From Drechmeria coniospora (taxonomy: Eukaryota; Ascomycota; Sordariomycetes; Hypocreales; Ophiocordycipitaceae): a stretch of 64,000 nucleotides of DNA. Made by a program: the position numbers and the translations under genes. A model generated the notes under the pieces. It did no database searches, was not told where the DNA came from, and saw only the letters and a list, made by a program, of their open reading frames with translations. Below, in pieces: positions 35,153 to 48,005 of this stretch (position 1 is its first letter; each line of letters starts with the position of its first letter). The DNA lies in NCBI RefSeq assembly GCF_001625195.1, contig NC_054391.1, positions 7,885,157-7,949,156 on the forward strand, in the 5' to 3' direction.

Positions 35153-35899
35153 TATTATAGTATTGGGCTTTACCTAATATATAAGAACAAAGGGAACTAA
35201 GGGACCTACTAAAAAGTATATATATAATTAAAAGCCCTAGTTACTAAGTAGTTTTCCCTCCTTTAAGTCTTTTAGTAAATATTATTAAGAGTCCTAAAGC
35301 AGTTACCTAATAACTTTATAATATTTAAAAAACTTTACTTATACTAGTTAGGAGGAAGGAAAAGCCTAATTATTATAAGTTAAAATAAATAAGGGGAAGC
35401 CTAAAGAAATTAACCTTTAGTAAGTTATAAAGAACTTTATAGTAAAAGTCTATATAAAGTTTAGCTAAATATATACCTAAATAGAAATATACTTTATTTA
35501 AATCTTAGCTCCATAAAAGAATAAGCAGTAATAGGTATAGTAGGACCTAAGGTACTTATTGGTCTAGCTAATAGATACCTTAATAATTAACTCCTAATAG
35601 GAATAGGCTAAAAATAAGTTAGGTATACTATAGGCTTATATTAAATATAAACTAATTTTAGTTAAGGACCTATATAATAGTAATAAGGGTACCTTTATAG
35701 CCTAAAGGTTCTATATAAACCGTAAGCTTTAGGTAAATAGGGACTTTATTAGGTCTACCTAAGACTAATAGATCTTTATTTAGTAAAACCTTTTAGCTAA
35801 AGTCTAATAATAAGTTATAATATACTTTAAGAAAGGTTCCTATATTAGTTATAATTTATTTTAATTCTTAATATACCTTAAATTAACTTATAGTAACCC

Positions 35900-38800
35900 C
35901 TACTACTAATAACTAATAGTTATTAAACTAAAGGATATTAGGTAAAAAATATTAAAGCTATTTTTAGTATTCCTTATATACTTTAAAGAAAAGCTTATAC
36001 TAATAGGAGGAATATATTAACTTAATAAGGTAAAACTTATAAAGCTCTATATTAAATTAACTAAAAGAATAAGGGACTATATCCTTTAGTAAGGGACTAT
36101 AATAAATAACTATAATAAAGTAGTTAATATATATAAATAAATTATATTTAAAATAGAATTATAATATATAAAGGATATAATTAAAACCTAAGGTAGGCCT
36201 AACTAAGGGATAGCTAAAGTAACTCCTTAACCTAGTAGGAATAGTAATACCTTAATATTAGGAATTAATATAATAGGCTTTAGGGCTATAGCTAGGCCTA
36301 AAGTAGTTATAATTAGGCTAATAATAAAAATAAACTAAGGTTAAGGTAGGCCCTAATAATAAGTAAAATAAGTTATATAAAAAGAAACAAAATATAAAGT
36401 AATTAGTATATATATTTATTATAGAAAGGAAGGCTACTATATTTAATAATACCTATAATAAGCTATAATTCTATATACCCTAGGGATAAGTATTTAGGCT
36501 ACTTAAGGGGAAAAATATATTAGTAAAGAACTAAAGATTAAGGAAAAAAAGGAAAATAAAGTACCTTTAAGCTAAGTCTTATATAAAGGTATAAAGGGTT
36601 AATAAGTAAGCGGACTATAAGGAACTAAGGGAATTAAGAAATTAAATTTAAAAAAAATAAACTAAGAATAAATAAATTACCCTTTCTTATTACTATACTT
36701 ATAAATTCTAAAAGATTCCTTAATATTTAAATTAATAGTAGCTATAACTATTATAGGGCTATTAGTAAAAGGATAGCCTAATACCTATAACTTAAGCTTA
36801 TTCCTCTTTTAATAAAATAGTTACTTTAAATAGTTATTATAATATTTTAGTAAAATATAAGTAATACCCTTACCTATTCTATAATAACTAATATAGTCTA
36901 TATAATAATTAATATAAATAGCTAAAAGTACTTAGTACTCCTATATATTATCCTAGGCTTAAGTTAAAATACTATACTAAGTTTACTATAGATAGAATAC
37001 TAATAGGTTACCTTAAATATAATAAATTAAACCCTTATAATTAGGGCAGTAAGTAACTAAATTATATAAGTAAATAATATTTACCCTCTTAATAAGTCCT
37101 AAGAAGTATACCTTATATTAGTATAAACCTTTTTATAAAAGTAATAGGAAGTACTAATAGTAATAAGCTTATAAGAAATAGTAATAAAACTATAAGAAAT
37201 AGTACTATAAATACCTAAAAGTATAAATATAATAGTAATAGCCTTCTATATTCTTTTAGTAGCCCTTTAGGACTATACTAATTTCTTTAATAAGGAATAA
37301 GCCTTAGGCTTAATATTATACTAAGGCTCTTAGGATTACTATATTTAACTATAATAAAATAATAAGGGAGAAATACTTTAGCTACCTTAGGGCCTACTAT
37401 ATAATATACTATAAGACTAACTACTTAAAGTCTATAAATAAATTATAGACTTACTAAATAAGGGATAAATATAAGTAAGCTTATTAGTAATAATAGTACT
37501 AATACTACTTACTAAAAAAGAAAATAAAAAATAAAAGCTATATATAAACTATTAAGCCCTAAATAAGATTATATAATAGGATTACTACTTACTCCTATTA
37601 GTTAAAGAAATACTTTACTTACTTTTAGGGATATATTAGTTTACTAAACTAAATATATAAATAGTATTCTATAAGTTATATATAGTACTAAAAGATAAAC
37701 TACTTATAGTATTCTATATATAATTTAACCTATTTAAATTATTAGTTTATCCCTTTAGTTTAACTAAAGTACTAGCTTTATTCTAAAAATATATTAATAG
37801 GATATTATAAAATAAACTAAAGGAGTAAGTTATAGCTTATTTAGATAATATCCTAATCTATACCTCCGGATCGAAGGCTAACTACCTTACTAAGGTTAGG
37901 GAAATCCTTAAGTAGCTTTAGGCAACTGGCCTATACCTAGACCTTAATAAATATATATTTATAATAATAAAAGTTAAATACCTTAGGTTTATTATTAAAG
38001 TAGGTATTAAGGTTAGGCCTAACTTAGTAAAAATTACTATAATTTAAAAATAGTAACTACCTACTAAGGTAAAAGGGATCTAAAGCTTTTTAGGTTTTAT
38101 AAACTTTTACTATAAATTTATTTCTAATTTTATAAGCCTTATAGAACTACTTATAGCCCTTATAAGAAGGGGTATACTATTTTACTAAGGACCTAAAGAA
38201 AATATAGCCTTTTAATCCCTTAAGTATACCTTTTTATTATACTTAGTCTTAATATAATAGGACTTAGTTAGGAAGATTTTTATTAAAACTAATTACTTAA
38301 GTAAGATATTAAGCGGATACCTTTTATAAATTACTAATAAGGAGGTCTTATAACTAATAGCCTACTATTTAGCTAAACTTATATTAATAGAAAGGAATTA
38401 TATAATCTATAATAAGAAATTTTTAGTAATTATTAACTATCTTAAGGTATAGTTAATAAACTTATAAGGTATTATAGAACTATTTACTATTTTAATAGAC
38501 TATAAGAACCTTAAATACTTTACTAAACTATAAGAAATATTAAAATAATAAATATAGTAGGTAGAAGTTCTTATAAACTTTAATTACTTACTATAGTATA
38601 GACTGGGCTTATAAGTATAATAGCTAAATATACTCTTATATTAGGAATAAAAAAAATATTACGCTTAGGATAAATACTTTAGTTAATATTAATCTCTATA
38701 CTATAGGAAATACCTAAAGGCTAACTTATATAAGAAGGCCCTAACGCCTAGGATATAGTAATTATAAATATAGGAATATATTAGGTAAATATAGGAATAG

Positions 38801-40300
38801 ACTAAGCTTAAGCTAGCTATAAAGTATTAAGTACCTAAAATATAATAGCTATAAATATAAGGGTAAACTAAGCCTATTTAAATATAAAAAAGGAATAAAA
38901 AGCTATTAATATATTCTAATTACTTTTAATAGTATATGAATAAATAGAAAAGGAAATACTATTTCTATAAAATATACTAACTAACTAACTATTTTTCCTA
39001 AAACCCTACCTATAGGAAATATAAAATTAAGTATTATAAAATAATATAATATATAAAGCTTAATAATAAGTAGTTATAATAAATATATAGAAATTCTTAG
39101 TAAAAGTAAAACTAAAAAAATAAATAGCTAATTATACTATTAGTACCTATAGTATAATATACTATAGGGGATACCTATAGTTATTAGCCTAAGAAATATT
39201 AATAATATAAATAATATAATAGGTATATAAATTACCTATATTAGGCTACCTTAGTTAAAATAGAATATTTTAAGTACTTTAGTAAAACTTCTACTAAAAT
39301 AGTATATTATAGGATATAGTATAGTATATTTAGAATTACTATTACTACTAAAGCTATAAGAGCTATTTATAGAAATAGGAACTCCTATAATTAATCCCCT
39401 TACTAAATTATTATTAAAAGTAAATATTAATTAACTTTATAACTAATCTATTAGTATAGAATAATAAGGATCCTTAATTCTTAATAATTATTATAAACTA
39501 CTTTTTTAAATTTATTTAACTAAAGGTAATAACTATAATAAGTATAAAGGCTTATATAAAATAGTTTAAGACCTATTAATAGTAATTTAAGGGTTTTCTT
39601 ACCTAAATTATAATAAATTAAAAATTAAACTAACTTAGTAAGTTCTAAATATCCTTATACTTCTTTATTAGTATAAAATAACTCCTATTAACTTTATACT
39701 ACCCCTAAACCAATAGGGGTACTAAAAGAGTAAATTAGGAAATTTAAGCTACCCTATAAATCCTAATCTTATTTAAGTAATTTAACTAACCGGCCTACCT
39801 AACTACTTACTAGCTTACCCTAAATAATAGGAAGTCTTTAGTTATAGGAGTTAGCCTAAATAAGCTATTATTAGGCTATAAAATTAATATAATACTTAGG
39901 GTAAAAAATAACTAAATAAGTATAATAATACTAAAAGGGAGGGCTATTACTTTTCTATAATACCTAAAGGAAAGAATAAAAATTATATAAGTAGCTATTA
40001 CCTTTATATAATAATACTTATATAAGTTAGTAGTAACTTTAGGTTACTTAGTAGAAAAGTTCTAGGTAGGTAATAAGGTTTAGCTTAGCCTTAAATATAT
40101 TAAAATTAATAAGCTATATAAAAAGCTAAACTAAATAGCTTTTAAGTTTATAGTACTAATAGTACTAATACTACTTATAGTAATACTAAATATTCCTTAG
40201 GGCTTATACCTTACTTTTTATATAAACCTTATTAAAAGGGTAGTAAATAACCCCTTACTTAGTTAAGTAGTATAAGATTTAAAGCTAAGGTTACTATTAA
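35900..40300 (+). pseudogene. Gypsy B2 gag-pol relic
   Basis: A gag knuckle remnant (YYRKEGYYI, ~36.42 kb, expected CYxxxGHYxxxC), RT with AYLDNILIY (37835-37861), and an RNase H piece reading LIDYKNLKYF (~38.50 kb). No open frame. Domain order gag-RT-RNase H-integrase fits Ty3/gypsy; the 3' end of integrase was not placed exactly. Confidence 0.7.
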
Positions 40301-41478
40301 TCTAAAATAAGAATAGTACTTTATAAAAGGAATACTAAGTTAAATATATTCTTATAATAAGGGGGGCCTAAGGCTAAGGGGAATAATATAATACCCTTAT
40401 AAAATAGCTAGATTATAAATAACTAACCTAAGAACTAATAGAGGCCCTAATATAAATAGAAGCCCTAAAGGAATATATATAGTAATAGGGAAATCCCTAT
40501 ATAAATAGTAAAATATAGGTAAGCTATAAAATAAAATATAAAATTTTATATATACTAAAGGAAAAAAACTAACCCTAAAGTAGCCTTAATAAGGACTTAA
40601 CCTAATTTTACTATAAATATATATTAGTTATATTACTTAAACTTATTAGTTTTTATATTCTTTTTATTTTTATTCTTTTTAGTATCTTTCTTAGGGAGAG
40701 TCTTAAAACTATTTATTATAGTACTTAGGTAGGGGTAGGATATAACTAAGGGGGGTAAGAGTAAGAGTATAAAATAAAAGTACTAAATAATATAAGTAAT
40801 ATAAAGGGTTTTTAGGCAATAGGGTAATATAATAAAAATATATTATTTATATAAAATAAGTATAACCTATTACTATGATAGGTAATATAGAGAGTAAAAA
40901 GAGTAAAATAGTATAATAAAAGGGAACTATTTATATAAGACTTATATAACTTATAGATATTATAGTATATTTTAGCTAAGGTAGTTACTAACTTAGTACT
41001 AATACCCTTTTATACCTATTAATAGTAGGTAAGGTTATATATATTACTTTAGATACCTATTAGGGCTTAAGCTATACCCTAGGTAAATATACTAAGCTAT
41101 ATACTTAGCATATTACTAAAAGGACTACCTACTTAAGTTAGGGTTAAGGCATTAGCAGTAAGGATAAGGGTATAGTTCGAATTATTATTATTATTAGTAA
41201 TAGTAGGGGGAAAGATAATACTTAGTATAAGGGCAAAAGTATAAGCAGAATATATAAGGGTAGGCTTTATCTTAACTAAAGCTAAGGTATAGGCCTAAAC
41301 TTAACCTAGGGCTAGAAACTTAAGTAAAAGAATAGTATAAGTACCTAGTATAAATCTAACCTTAGGGTAGGCCTTAACTAAAATATAAACATTATACTAA
41401 GCGTAAGTATAAAGGTTATACAAAATGCAATATAGCTAAAGGTATATAGTAAATAAATATAGTACCTAAATATATTTA

Positions 41479-41479
<1 letters not shown>

Positions 41480-41511
<32 letters not shown>
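41480..41511. repeat. (TA)n microsatellite
   Basis: About 32 bp of pure TA dinucleotide in the 3' region of B2. Confidence 0.9.
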
Positions 41512-41514
<3 letters not shown>

Positions 41515-41544
41515 ACTAGTACTATAGCCTAGTATATAGTTATT

Positions 41545-41740
41545 ATAGCTATTAGTAATAAGGTAATTAATATAAGAAAGGTATATTCTATATACTTCCT
41601 CTAAAGGTATAAACTCCTTATTAAAGGAATTACCCTTTACTAAGTATTTACCTAAAGTATAATAATAGTCTAACTTATTAGTATAATAGCTATAATATAG
41701 GCCTAATCTATATCTAAAGGGGGGGGGAAGGAGTACTTAT
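41545..41740 (-). pseudogene. Antisense ORF relic in gypsy B2
   Basis: On the minus strand this reads LGKYLVKGNSFNKEFIPLEE, VYRIYLSYIN, matching B1 (LGEYLVEGNSSNKEFVPPEE, VHKIYLPCVN, near 51.36-51.45 kb) residue for residue apart from decay-type changes. It is antisense to pol, between integrase and 3' LTR, as in B1 and A. Confidence 0.5.
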
Positions 41741-42735
41741 AGCAGTAGATATAATAATAGTAGTAGTAATAAAAAGGTAAATAAATCCTCTATAAAAAAG
41801 GAATAATAATAATAAAAGAAAAATAAATAGTTCTTATTAATACTAATCTATTAGCTAATTACCTAAGAAATATATAGAATAGCCCTAATAAGGAAATAGT
41901 AACCTACCTTATAGGGAAGGAATAATAATAATAAGAAAGAAATATAATAAAAGGTAGTAATAAGGTTAATAATAAAAATTATATAGTAAGGAGCTAAAAG
42001 ATAAGTAGGTATAATAATTAAAAGAAAAAGGAATAATATATAAAAATAAAAAAGAAATAAGAAGATTAATATAAAGGGATTAGTAAAAGGGAAAAGTAAA
42101 GTAAGGTAAGGCGCTTTAAGTACCTAGTAAATACCTAAGGAGGGGTTAAAGTAAGGTAGAGTTAGTTACCTTAAGTAACTAGTAAGCTCCTAAGGAAAAA
42201 ACAAAAAGGAAGGAGGCTATATATATTATATACCTAGTAAATACCTAACTATTTAAAATTTTTTTAGGAAGGGCCTTAACAATAAGGAGGCTAGCCTAAG
42301 GAAGGGTAGTTCGGTTATAGCTATAGATAGACTTTACTTTAAATAGGTAGAGTAAAATAGTATATTATAGTATTAGGCTTTACCTAATATACAAAAATAA
42401 AGGGAACTAAGGGACCTATTAAAAAGTACATATATAACTAAAAGCCCTAGTTACTAAGTAGTTTTCCCTCCTTTAAGTCTTTTAATAAATATTATTAAGA
42501 GTCCTAGAGCAGTTACCTAGCGACTCTATAATAATTATTATATATGAGTAATATTCTTAAAAATAAAAGAGGAAATACCTCTTAGAATAAAGAGGTAAAA
42601 TAGGAAGGGTATATAGTAGAAGTAAAGTTTAAAAGGTAATAAAGAAGTTAATAATAAAATTATATAGTAAGGAGCTAAAAGATAAGTAGGCATAACTAAA
42701 CTAATAGTAGGAGTAATATAATAGGTAAGTCTACC

Positions 42736-43329
42736 TATAATACATATAGGGAGGTGTACCTATATGGACAATAGACCAGTTAACCGTTTGACTAAATAAC
42801 CAAACTGTTAAAAGATCCGCTAGTATCCGCACTTAGTGCGGGTACTGTACCTTATATTTGCTTATAAGGCCTATACGCCTATAGCGCGCCTTATAACTAT
42901 CCCTTCTCCTAAACAATACGGTCCCTCGTATTGCTAGGTACCTCAGTTGGCTAAGGTTATGGGTCTAACGAATGCGAACCCCTAGGTTCTTAGGCAAATA
43001 GGCCGCGGCCCGGCCAGCGCGCCTATACCTTCCTTATTCCTATAAGCCTAACGTAGAGCCCGTTGCTATAGTATTCTTTTTTGGTATTGTAGTAGCGCTC
43101 TAGCTCGAACCTACAACCCTCGCTTATATGCGTATATAACCCAGAAGACCTACTTAGTGCGGATACAATTGTAATACATATAGGGAGGTATGCCTATATA
43201 GACAATAGACCAGTTAACCGTTCGACCAAATGGCCAAACTGTCAAAAGATCCGCCAGTATCCGCACTTAGTGCGGGTACTGCACCTCACATTCGCTTATA
43301 AGGCCTATACGCCTATAGCGCGCCTTATA
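42736..43329 (+). mobile_element. TRIM-like element, copy 1
   Basis: Two 160 bp direct terminal repeats (42736-42895 and 43170-43329) enclose a 274 bp interior. Termini are TGTAATACATATAGG and GCGCCTTACA (decayed in the first repeat). A 5 bp duplication CTACC lies at 42731-42735 and 43330-43334. No coding capacity, which is why it is called a terminal-repeat retrotransposon in miniature. The interior has an A-box-like CCTCAGTTGGCTAAGG and, on the opposite strand, a B-box-like GGTTCGAG. No convincing tRNA fold or primer site was found. Confidence 0.85.
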
Positions 43330-43334
43330 CTACC

Positions 43335-44581
43335 TAAACTAAATTAAACAATACTAGCTAGGGAATCCCTAAAATAGTACTTAAACAATCCCTATAGGAG
43401 GAGGAATAATTATAAGGCTAGGTATATAGGTAAAGCCTAAGTAGACAGAGAGGTAAAATAGCCTAAAAGTAAGGTATACTCTAGCTATAAAAGAAATATA
43501 TACCTAAAAACTTAAGAAGGGTTAAGCTTTAGTCTTAAATACTACTTAATTTCTAAAAGAAGGCTTACTTACTTACCTAACTATTATCGAACTAATCCGC
43601 TTATTATACCTAACTACTATTACTATACTAGCTTAAAGCTATTAAGGTAAGTATTCTATATATCTTAATAGTTATATAGGCTTTATATAATATTAGTAAA
43701 ACTATATACTAATATCTATAGCTACTATTACTATATACTATTATTATATAATAGTATTAAGGCCTATAAGGCTAGTACTAAGGTACTTATAGGGTTACCG
43801 GAAGTTAATAGTAGTACTATAGTAAAAGTACTATAGGTAATACTATTAGTAAAGGTAAGGGGAGTAATAAGAATAATATTAATAAAAGTTATTCTCATAG
43901 TATAATAAAGCTTATATTAAATATTAATAAATTAGGAAAAAAAGTAAAAAGATAAATATAATATTTAAGTAATTTAACTATTTTAATATAAGTAGCTAAA
44001 ATAATATAATTACCTTTAGTAGTAATAAGAATAAGCTTATATATAATACAGTAAAAGGATAAATATAGTATTAATAAGTATAGGATCTATTTATACTTAT
44101 ATTAAGCTAAAGTCTAAATAGTATATTTATTACTATTACTATATTTATAGTAGGTAGTACTAATATAGACTAAATATTTAATATATAGTTAAGCTTTAGT
44201 AATATTAATATTATATTTTTTATTAAAGAGTCTTTTTAAATAATAAAACTACTTATTAACTAAATAGCTAATAACTTATTTAAAGTATAGCTATATCTAG
44301 GGCTATTATTATTACTAGGTGGAGGAGGAAGAATATTAATAATAGTAAATACAGTAATATAGTAATAGGAAAGTAAGTATAACTTACTAATATAAGTAGT
44401 TAGTAATAAGTAGTAGTAAGAACCTTAGTATAATATATATATTAAGGAAAGTAAAAGTATATAAAAAAAGTAAGAAATTATAATAATAGTATTAAAAAAA
44501 GTAATAATTATAAAGAAGGAAAAAGAAAAAAAATATAATTTACCTATAATAAATATATAAGAAATATAAAGGGGTAGTATA
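43335..44581. other. AT-rich relic region with D-type LTR fragment
   Basis: 43412-43600 matches the D repeat of 8165-8415. The rest is low-complexity, TA-rich decayed sequence with no readable protein motif. Minus-strand ORFs near 44.4-44.6 kb are Ile/Tyr/Phe-rich artefacts of AT content. Confidence 0.5.
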
Positions 44582-44586
44582 ATAAG

Positions 44587-45178
44587 TGTAATATATATAG
44601 GGAGGTATGCCCATATGGACAATAGACCAGTTAACCGTTCGACCAAATGGCCAAACTGTCAAAAGATCCGCCAGTATCCGCACTTAGTGCGGGTACTGCA
44701 CCTTACATTCGCTTATAAGGCCTATACGCCTATAGCGCGCCTTACAACTATCCCCTCTCCTAACAATACGGTCCCTTGCATTGCTAGGTACCTCAGTTGG
44801 CTAAGGTTAAGGGTCTAACAAATGCAAACCCCTAGGTTCTCAGGCAAATAAGCCGCGGCCCGGCCAGCGCGCCTATACCTTCCTTGTTCCTGTAAGCCTA
44901 ACGTAAAGCCCGTCGCTGTGGAGTTCTTTTTGGTATTATAGTAGCGCTCTGGCTCGAACCTACAACCCTCGCTCGCATGCGCACGCAACCCAGAAGACCT
45001 ACTAAGTACGGATACAATTGTAATACATATAGGGAGGTGTACCCATATGGACAATAGACCAGTTAACCGTTCGACCAAATGGCCAAACTATCAAAAGATC
45101 CGCCAGTATCCGCACTTAGTGCGGGTACTGCACCTCATATTCGCTTATAAGGCCTATACGCCTGTAGCGCGCCTTACA
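44587..45178 (+). mobile_element. TRIM-like element, copy 2
   Basis: 160 bp terminal repeats 44587-44746 and 45019-45178, interior 272 bp, and a perfect 5 bp duplication ATAAG (44582-44586 and 45179-45183). Much less decayed than copy 1, and both outer ends show intact TGTAA...TTACA. Few differences between its own repeats suggest a young insertion. Confidence 0.88.
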
Positions 45179-45183
45179 ATAAG

Positions 45184-45534
45184 GCTATAATAGAACTTTA
45201 GCTATAAAAGTATTAATATATATACCTAATAATTACCTATAAATAGTAAAGAAGTAATAATTTTATAAATATATAACAAATATAAAAGGGTAGTATAATA
45301 GGACTATAATAAAACCTTAGCTATAAAAGTATTAATAAATATACTTTTAGTAACTACCTATAAATATGAAAGAAATAATAACTTCTTATATATATATATA
45401 TATTTTAAAGAAAGTTATTAGGTTAATAAAAGTAAGTTACTATATAAGTATTACTATATTACTCTAAGGTACAGTATACTATAGATATATATTATTAGTA
45501 GGACTACTAAAGAAATCTAAGAAGGAGGAGGATA
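45184..45534. other. AT-rich spacer
   Basis: 351 bp of TA-rich sequence with an imprecise ~120 bp internal repeat (the AAAAGTATTAATA block at ~45203 and ~45325). No gene seen. Confidence 0.5.
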
Positions 45535-45752
45535 TATTATAATACTAGGCTTTACTTAATAAAGCTACATCCTAGGATAGAGTTATATACTACTATATAT
45601 AACGTATACTCTATAATCAAGTAGGTATTAGAGTATAAGTACTCTAATACCTAGTACTTTAAGTTAGAGTTCTATAGATTTCTTAATAACTATTTCCGAC
45701 TACTAACTATTTCCGACTACTAAATACTAATAGTACTAGTAACTCTATAATA
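45535..45752 (+). repeat. A-type LTR remnant
   Basis: Reverse-complement relative of the 5435-5635 LTR, with a 17 bp tandem duplication (AACTATTTCCGACTACT twice, ~45697-45730). Flanks do not match (GGATA, TCGGG), so it is a remnant rather than a clean solo LTR. Confidence 0.75.
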
Positions 45753-46196
45753 TCGGGCTTATTGTTACGGAGTCGCTAGGCGACTGCTCTAGGACTCTCA
45801 ATGATGTTTATTAAAAGACTTAAAGGATAGGAAAACTACTTGGCAACTAGGGCTTCTAGTTGTGTGCGTTCCTCCTAGTGGGTCCCTTGGTTCCCTCCGT
45901 TCTCCTATATCGGGCTAAGCCCAATACCATAACACTTATAGGTATAGAGTAGGACGCCTAAGGGGGTACGGCTTATAAAGAAGTACTCCAGAAGGAGGGA
46001 GCTATATTATAGTCTTAGGCTTTACCTAAGCACAATAGTTAAGAAGAGCAGTAATAGCTCTTATAAGTATAGCTAATTAATAAAGTATTAATTAGCTTTA
46101 TTAATATATACCCTGCAATAAGGGGGCGCCGCATAGCGCAACGGCTAGTAAGTAGTATAACTACTGCTTATGCCCTACTAGGATTAGTCCGTAATA
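45753..46196 (-). repeat. E mini-element fragment, split by a solo LTR
   Basis: Interior (from ~45753, continuing 45940-46004) plus one repeat (46005-46196), inverted relative to 20177-20737. The B solo LTR 45763-45934 interrupts it; removing it and one CTTAT restores continuity with the E interior. Confidence 0.65.
45763..45934 (+). repeat. Solo B-type LTR, well preserved
   Basis: 172 bp from TGTTACGGAGTCGC to CCATAACA with a 5 bp duplication CTTAT (45758-45762 and 45935-45939). Among the least decayed B LTRs, so recent. Confidence 0.9.
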
Positions 46197-46392
46197 AATA
46201 AGTATAAATAATATAAACTATAATACTTAATACTACTATAATAAGAAGTACGAAATAAATATATAATATGTACAATAATTATATTATATTCTAAGTCATA
46301 CACGTATTTATAAAATTTATATAATATACTAAGTGCCTTATCTTATTAATAAACCCTTTATTATAGGTTACTATAATACTAGTATGTATGTA

Positions 46393-48005
46393 TTAAGCAT
46401 AAAAATTAACAGTCTGTAATTTAATTAGTTGCTGCTTCATCAATCCGTATAATCCCATCTGCAGAAAGGCAACTTACATCTTTCTTCTTCGCCTGCACTT
46501 CGGCAATTGCGTCCACGTAATGTTCGTGCCCGATCTTATTTTTGCCAGACCGTAGGGCTATCATGCCGGCCTCAACACAGACAGCCTTAAGCATAGCGCC
46601 ACCGAATTCATCAGTACTTCGAGCAAGCTCGCCCCAGTTCACTCCTGCATCAACCTTCATTTTTCGTGAGTGAATTTTGAGAATCTGACCTCGAGCTTCC
46701 TCATTCGGGAGTGGGAACTCAATCTTTCTATCCAGTCGACCGGAGCGGAGCAGGGCCGGATCCAAAACGTCGACTCGATTAGTCGCAGCCAATACTTTGA
46801 TCCGGTCGTCTGATGCAAAGCCATCCAATTGGTTCAGCAGCTCTAGCATTGTTCGCTGCACTTCGCGATCGCCGCTCTTCTCGCTATCGAATCTCTTTGT
46901 GCCAACAGCATCCAGCTCGTCAATAAAGATAATAGCTGGAGCCTTCTCCTTGGCCAATGCGAAACAATCGCGAACAAGTTTCGCGCCGTCGCCGATAAAC
47001 ATTTGCACGAGTTGGGGGCCTGCAAGTTTCAAGAATGTGGCATCCGTTTGGGCGGCGCAGGCTCTTGCCAAGAGGGTCTTGCCTGTACCAGGCGGGCCAT
47101 ACATCAGAGCCCCTGATATCCAAGTCAGCATTACACTTGCCAAGGGATCATGTCTAAGGAAATAGAGCCGAAGTTCGTGATTGACCCGCATCACGAGGAC
47201 CAAATATGACGAATCCCAATTCACGCACCTTTGGGGGCCTTAATGCCAATCTTCTTGAAACGATCGGCTTCTTTCATCGGCCATACAATTGCCTCTACCA
47301 GCTCTTCGATCTGCTTATCAAGTCCACCCACATCAGTGTACTGTTCGGTTGGTTTCTCATCTACCTCCATGGCTTTGACACGGCTGTCGTATTCAGCGGG
47401 TAGGGTGTCGAGGATGAGGTAGGAATCCTTGTTGACACCAATGAGGTCGGCGGGTTTGAGCTTGTCTGAGTCCACGAGGCCAATCAGCGGTAGGAATATC
47501 GTTTGTCTCGTAGAAGTCTTGATCACAGCGGATCGGCCCACCCTCGTCGCATCCAAATCAATATTGGCACCCTCCTCAGAGGATTCAGCTGTAGGATCCA
47601 AGTCTAGGAGCTCAACAACATTTCCAACAAGATATGGCAGTTGTCTGCAATCAGGGTCAGTTGTCCAGCCCATCATCATAAGGAGGCAAATGGGGCAACA
47701 TGCCTGTTGTTGACAATCTTGTCAACATTGTCTTTAATCTTTTCGCCCATGGCTGCCTTCTCGTGTGACAACCGGGACAGTTCACTTTTCATGATTCGGG
47801 AATCGTTTTCCAACAGTCGCTTCCGTGTGTGGATGTCTTGGGTGCTGAGGCCGAGAATCTCATCATCAAGAACATCGCTATCCTTCTCCTTCATCACCTC
47901 ATCCACATCTCGGCCAATCTTCTGGTCCAAATCGCTACCGCCATCTTGGTTCTTCGCATCTTTGTCTTGACGATCAAGATCGTGAAGCTCCTCGAGCGTT
48001 GACAT
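46393..48005 (-). CDS. rpt5: 26S proteasome regulatory ATPase subunit Rpt5, 4 exons
   Basis: AAA+ subunit of the proteasome base; its C-terminus docks into the 20S alpha ring. Exons: 48005-47704, 47644-47229, 47112-46478, 46413-46393; product ~457 aa. Intron 1 (47703-47645) must start GC (CAG/GCATGT) to keep NNRQLPYLV in frame. Intron 2 (47228-47113) is GTGCGT...CAG. Intron 3 (46477-46414) is GTAAGT...CTAAT...CAG. N-terminal coiled coil, then OB region, Walker A GPPGTGKT, Walker [12 protein letters not shown] and the second region of homology ([20 protein letters not shown]). The last exon of 21 nt adds TVNFYA, giving the FYA end known for Rpt5. Read-through of intron 3 would instead give a non-family tail (DEAATN). 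It is divergent from uL10m. Confidence 0.95.

Larger units (their letters stand above)
35153..42533 (+). mobile_element. Ty3/gypsy element 'B' copy B2, heavily decayed
   Basis: 171 bp LTRs at 35153-35323 and 42363-42533, flanked by ATTAT (35148-35152 and 42534-42538). Length 7381 bp, close to B1 (7415 bp). Same family as B1: the sequence after the 5' LTR (TTTAAAAAACTTTACTTATA..AGGAGGAAGG) matches B1 next to its 5' LTR. Pol is on the plus strand, the antisense ORF relic on the minus strand near 41.6 kb. Almost every CpA has become TpA. Confidence 0.9.

Noticed and set aside
42945..43020. tRNA gene inside the TRIM interior
   Set aside because: It has A-box-like CCTCAGTTGGCTAAGG and a short stem, but I could not fold a cloverleaf with acceptor stem and T-arm on one strand; the B-box-like GGTTCGAG is on the other strand.
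44425..45078. Minus-strand ORFs over TRIM copy 2
   Set aside because: Two ORFs start with the same MVERLTGLLSIW because both begin in the two copies of the terminal repeat. No family match is recognisable.
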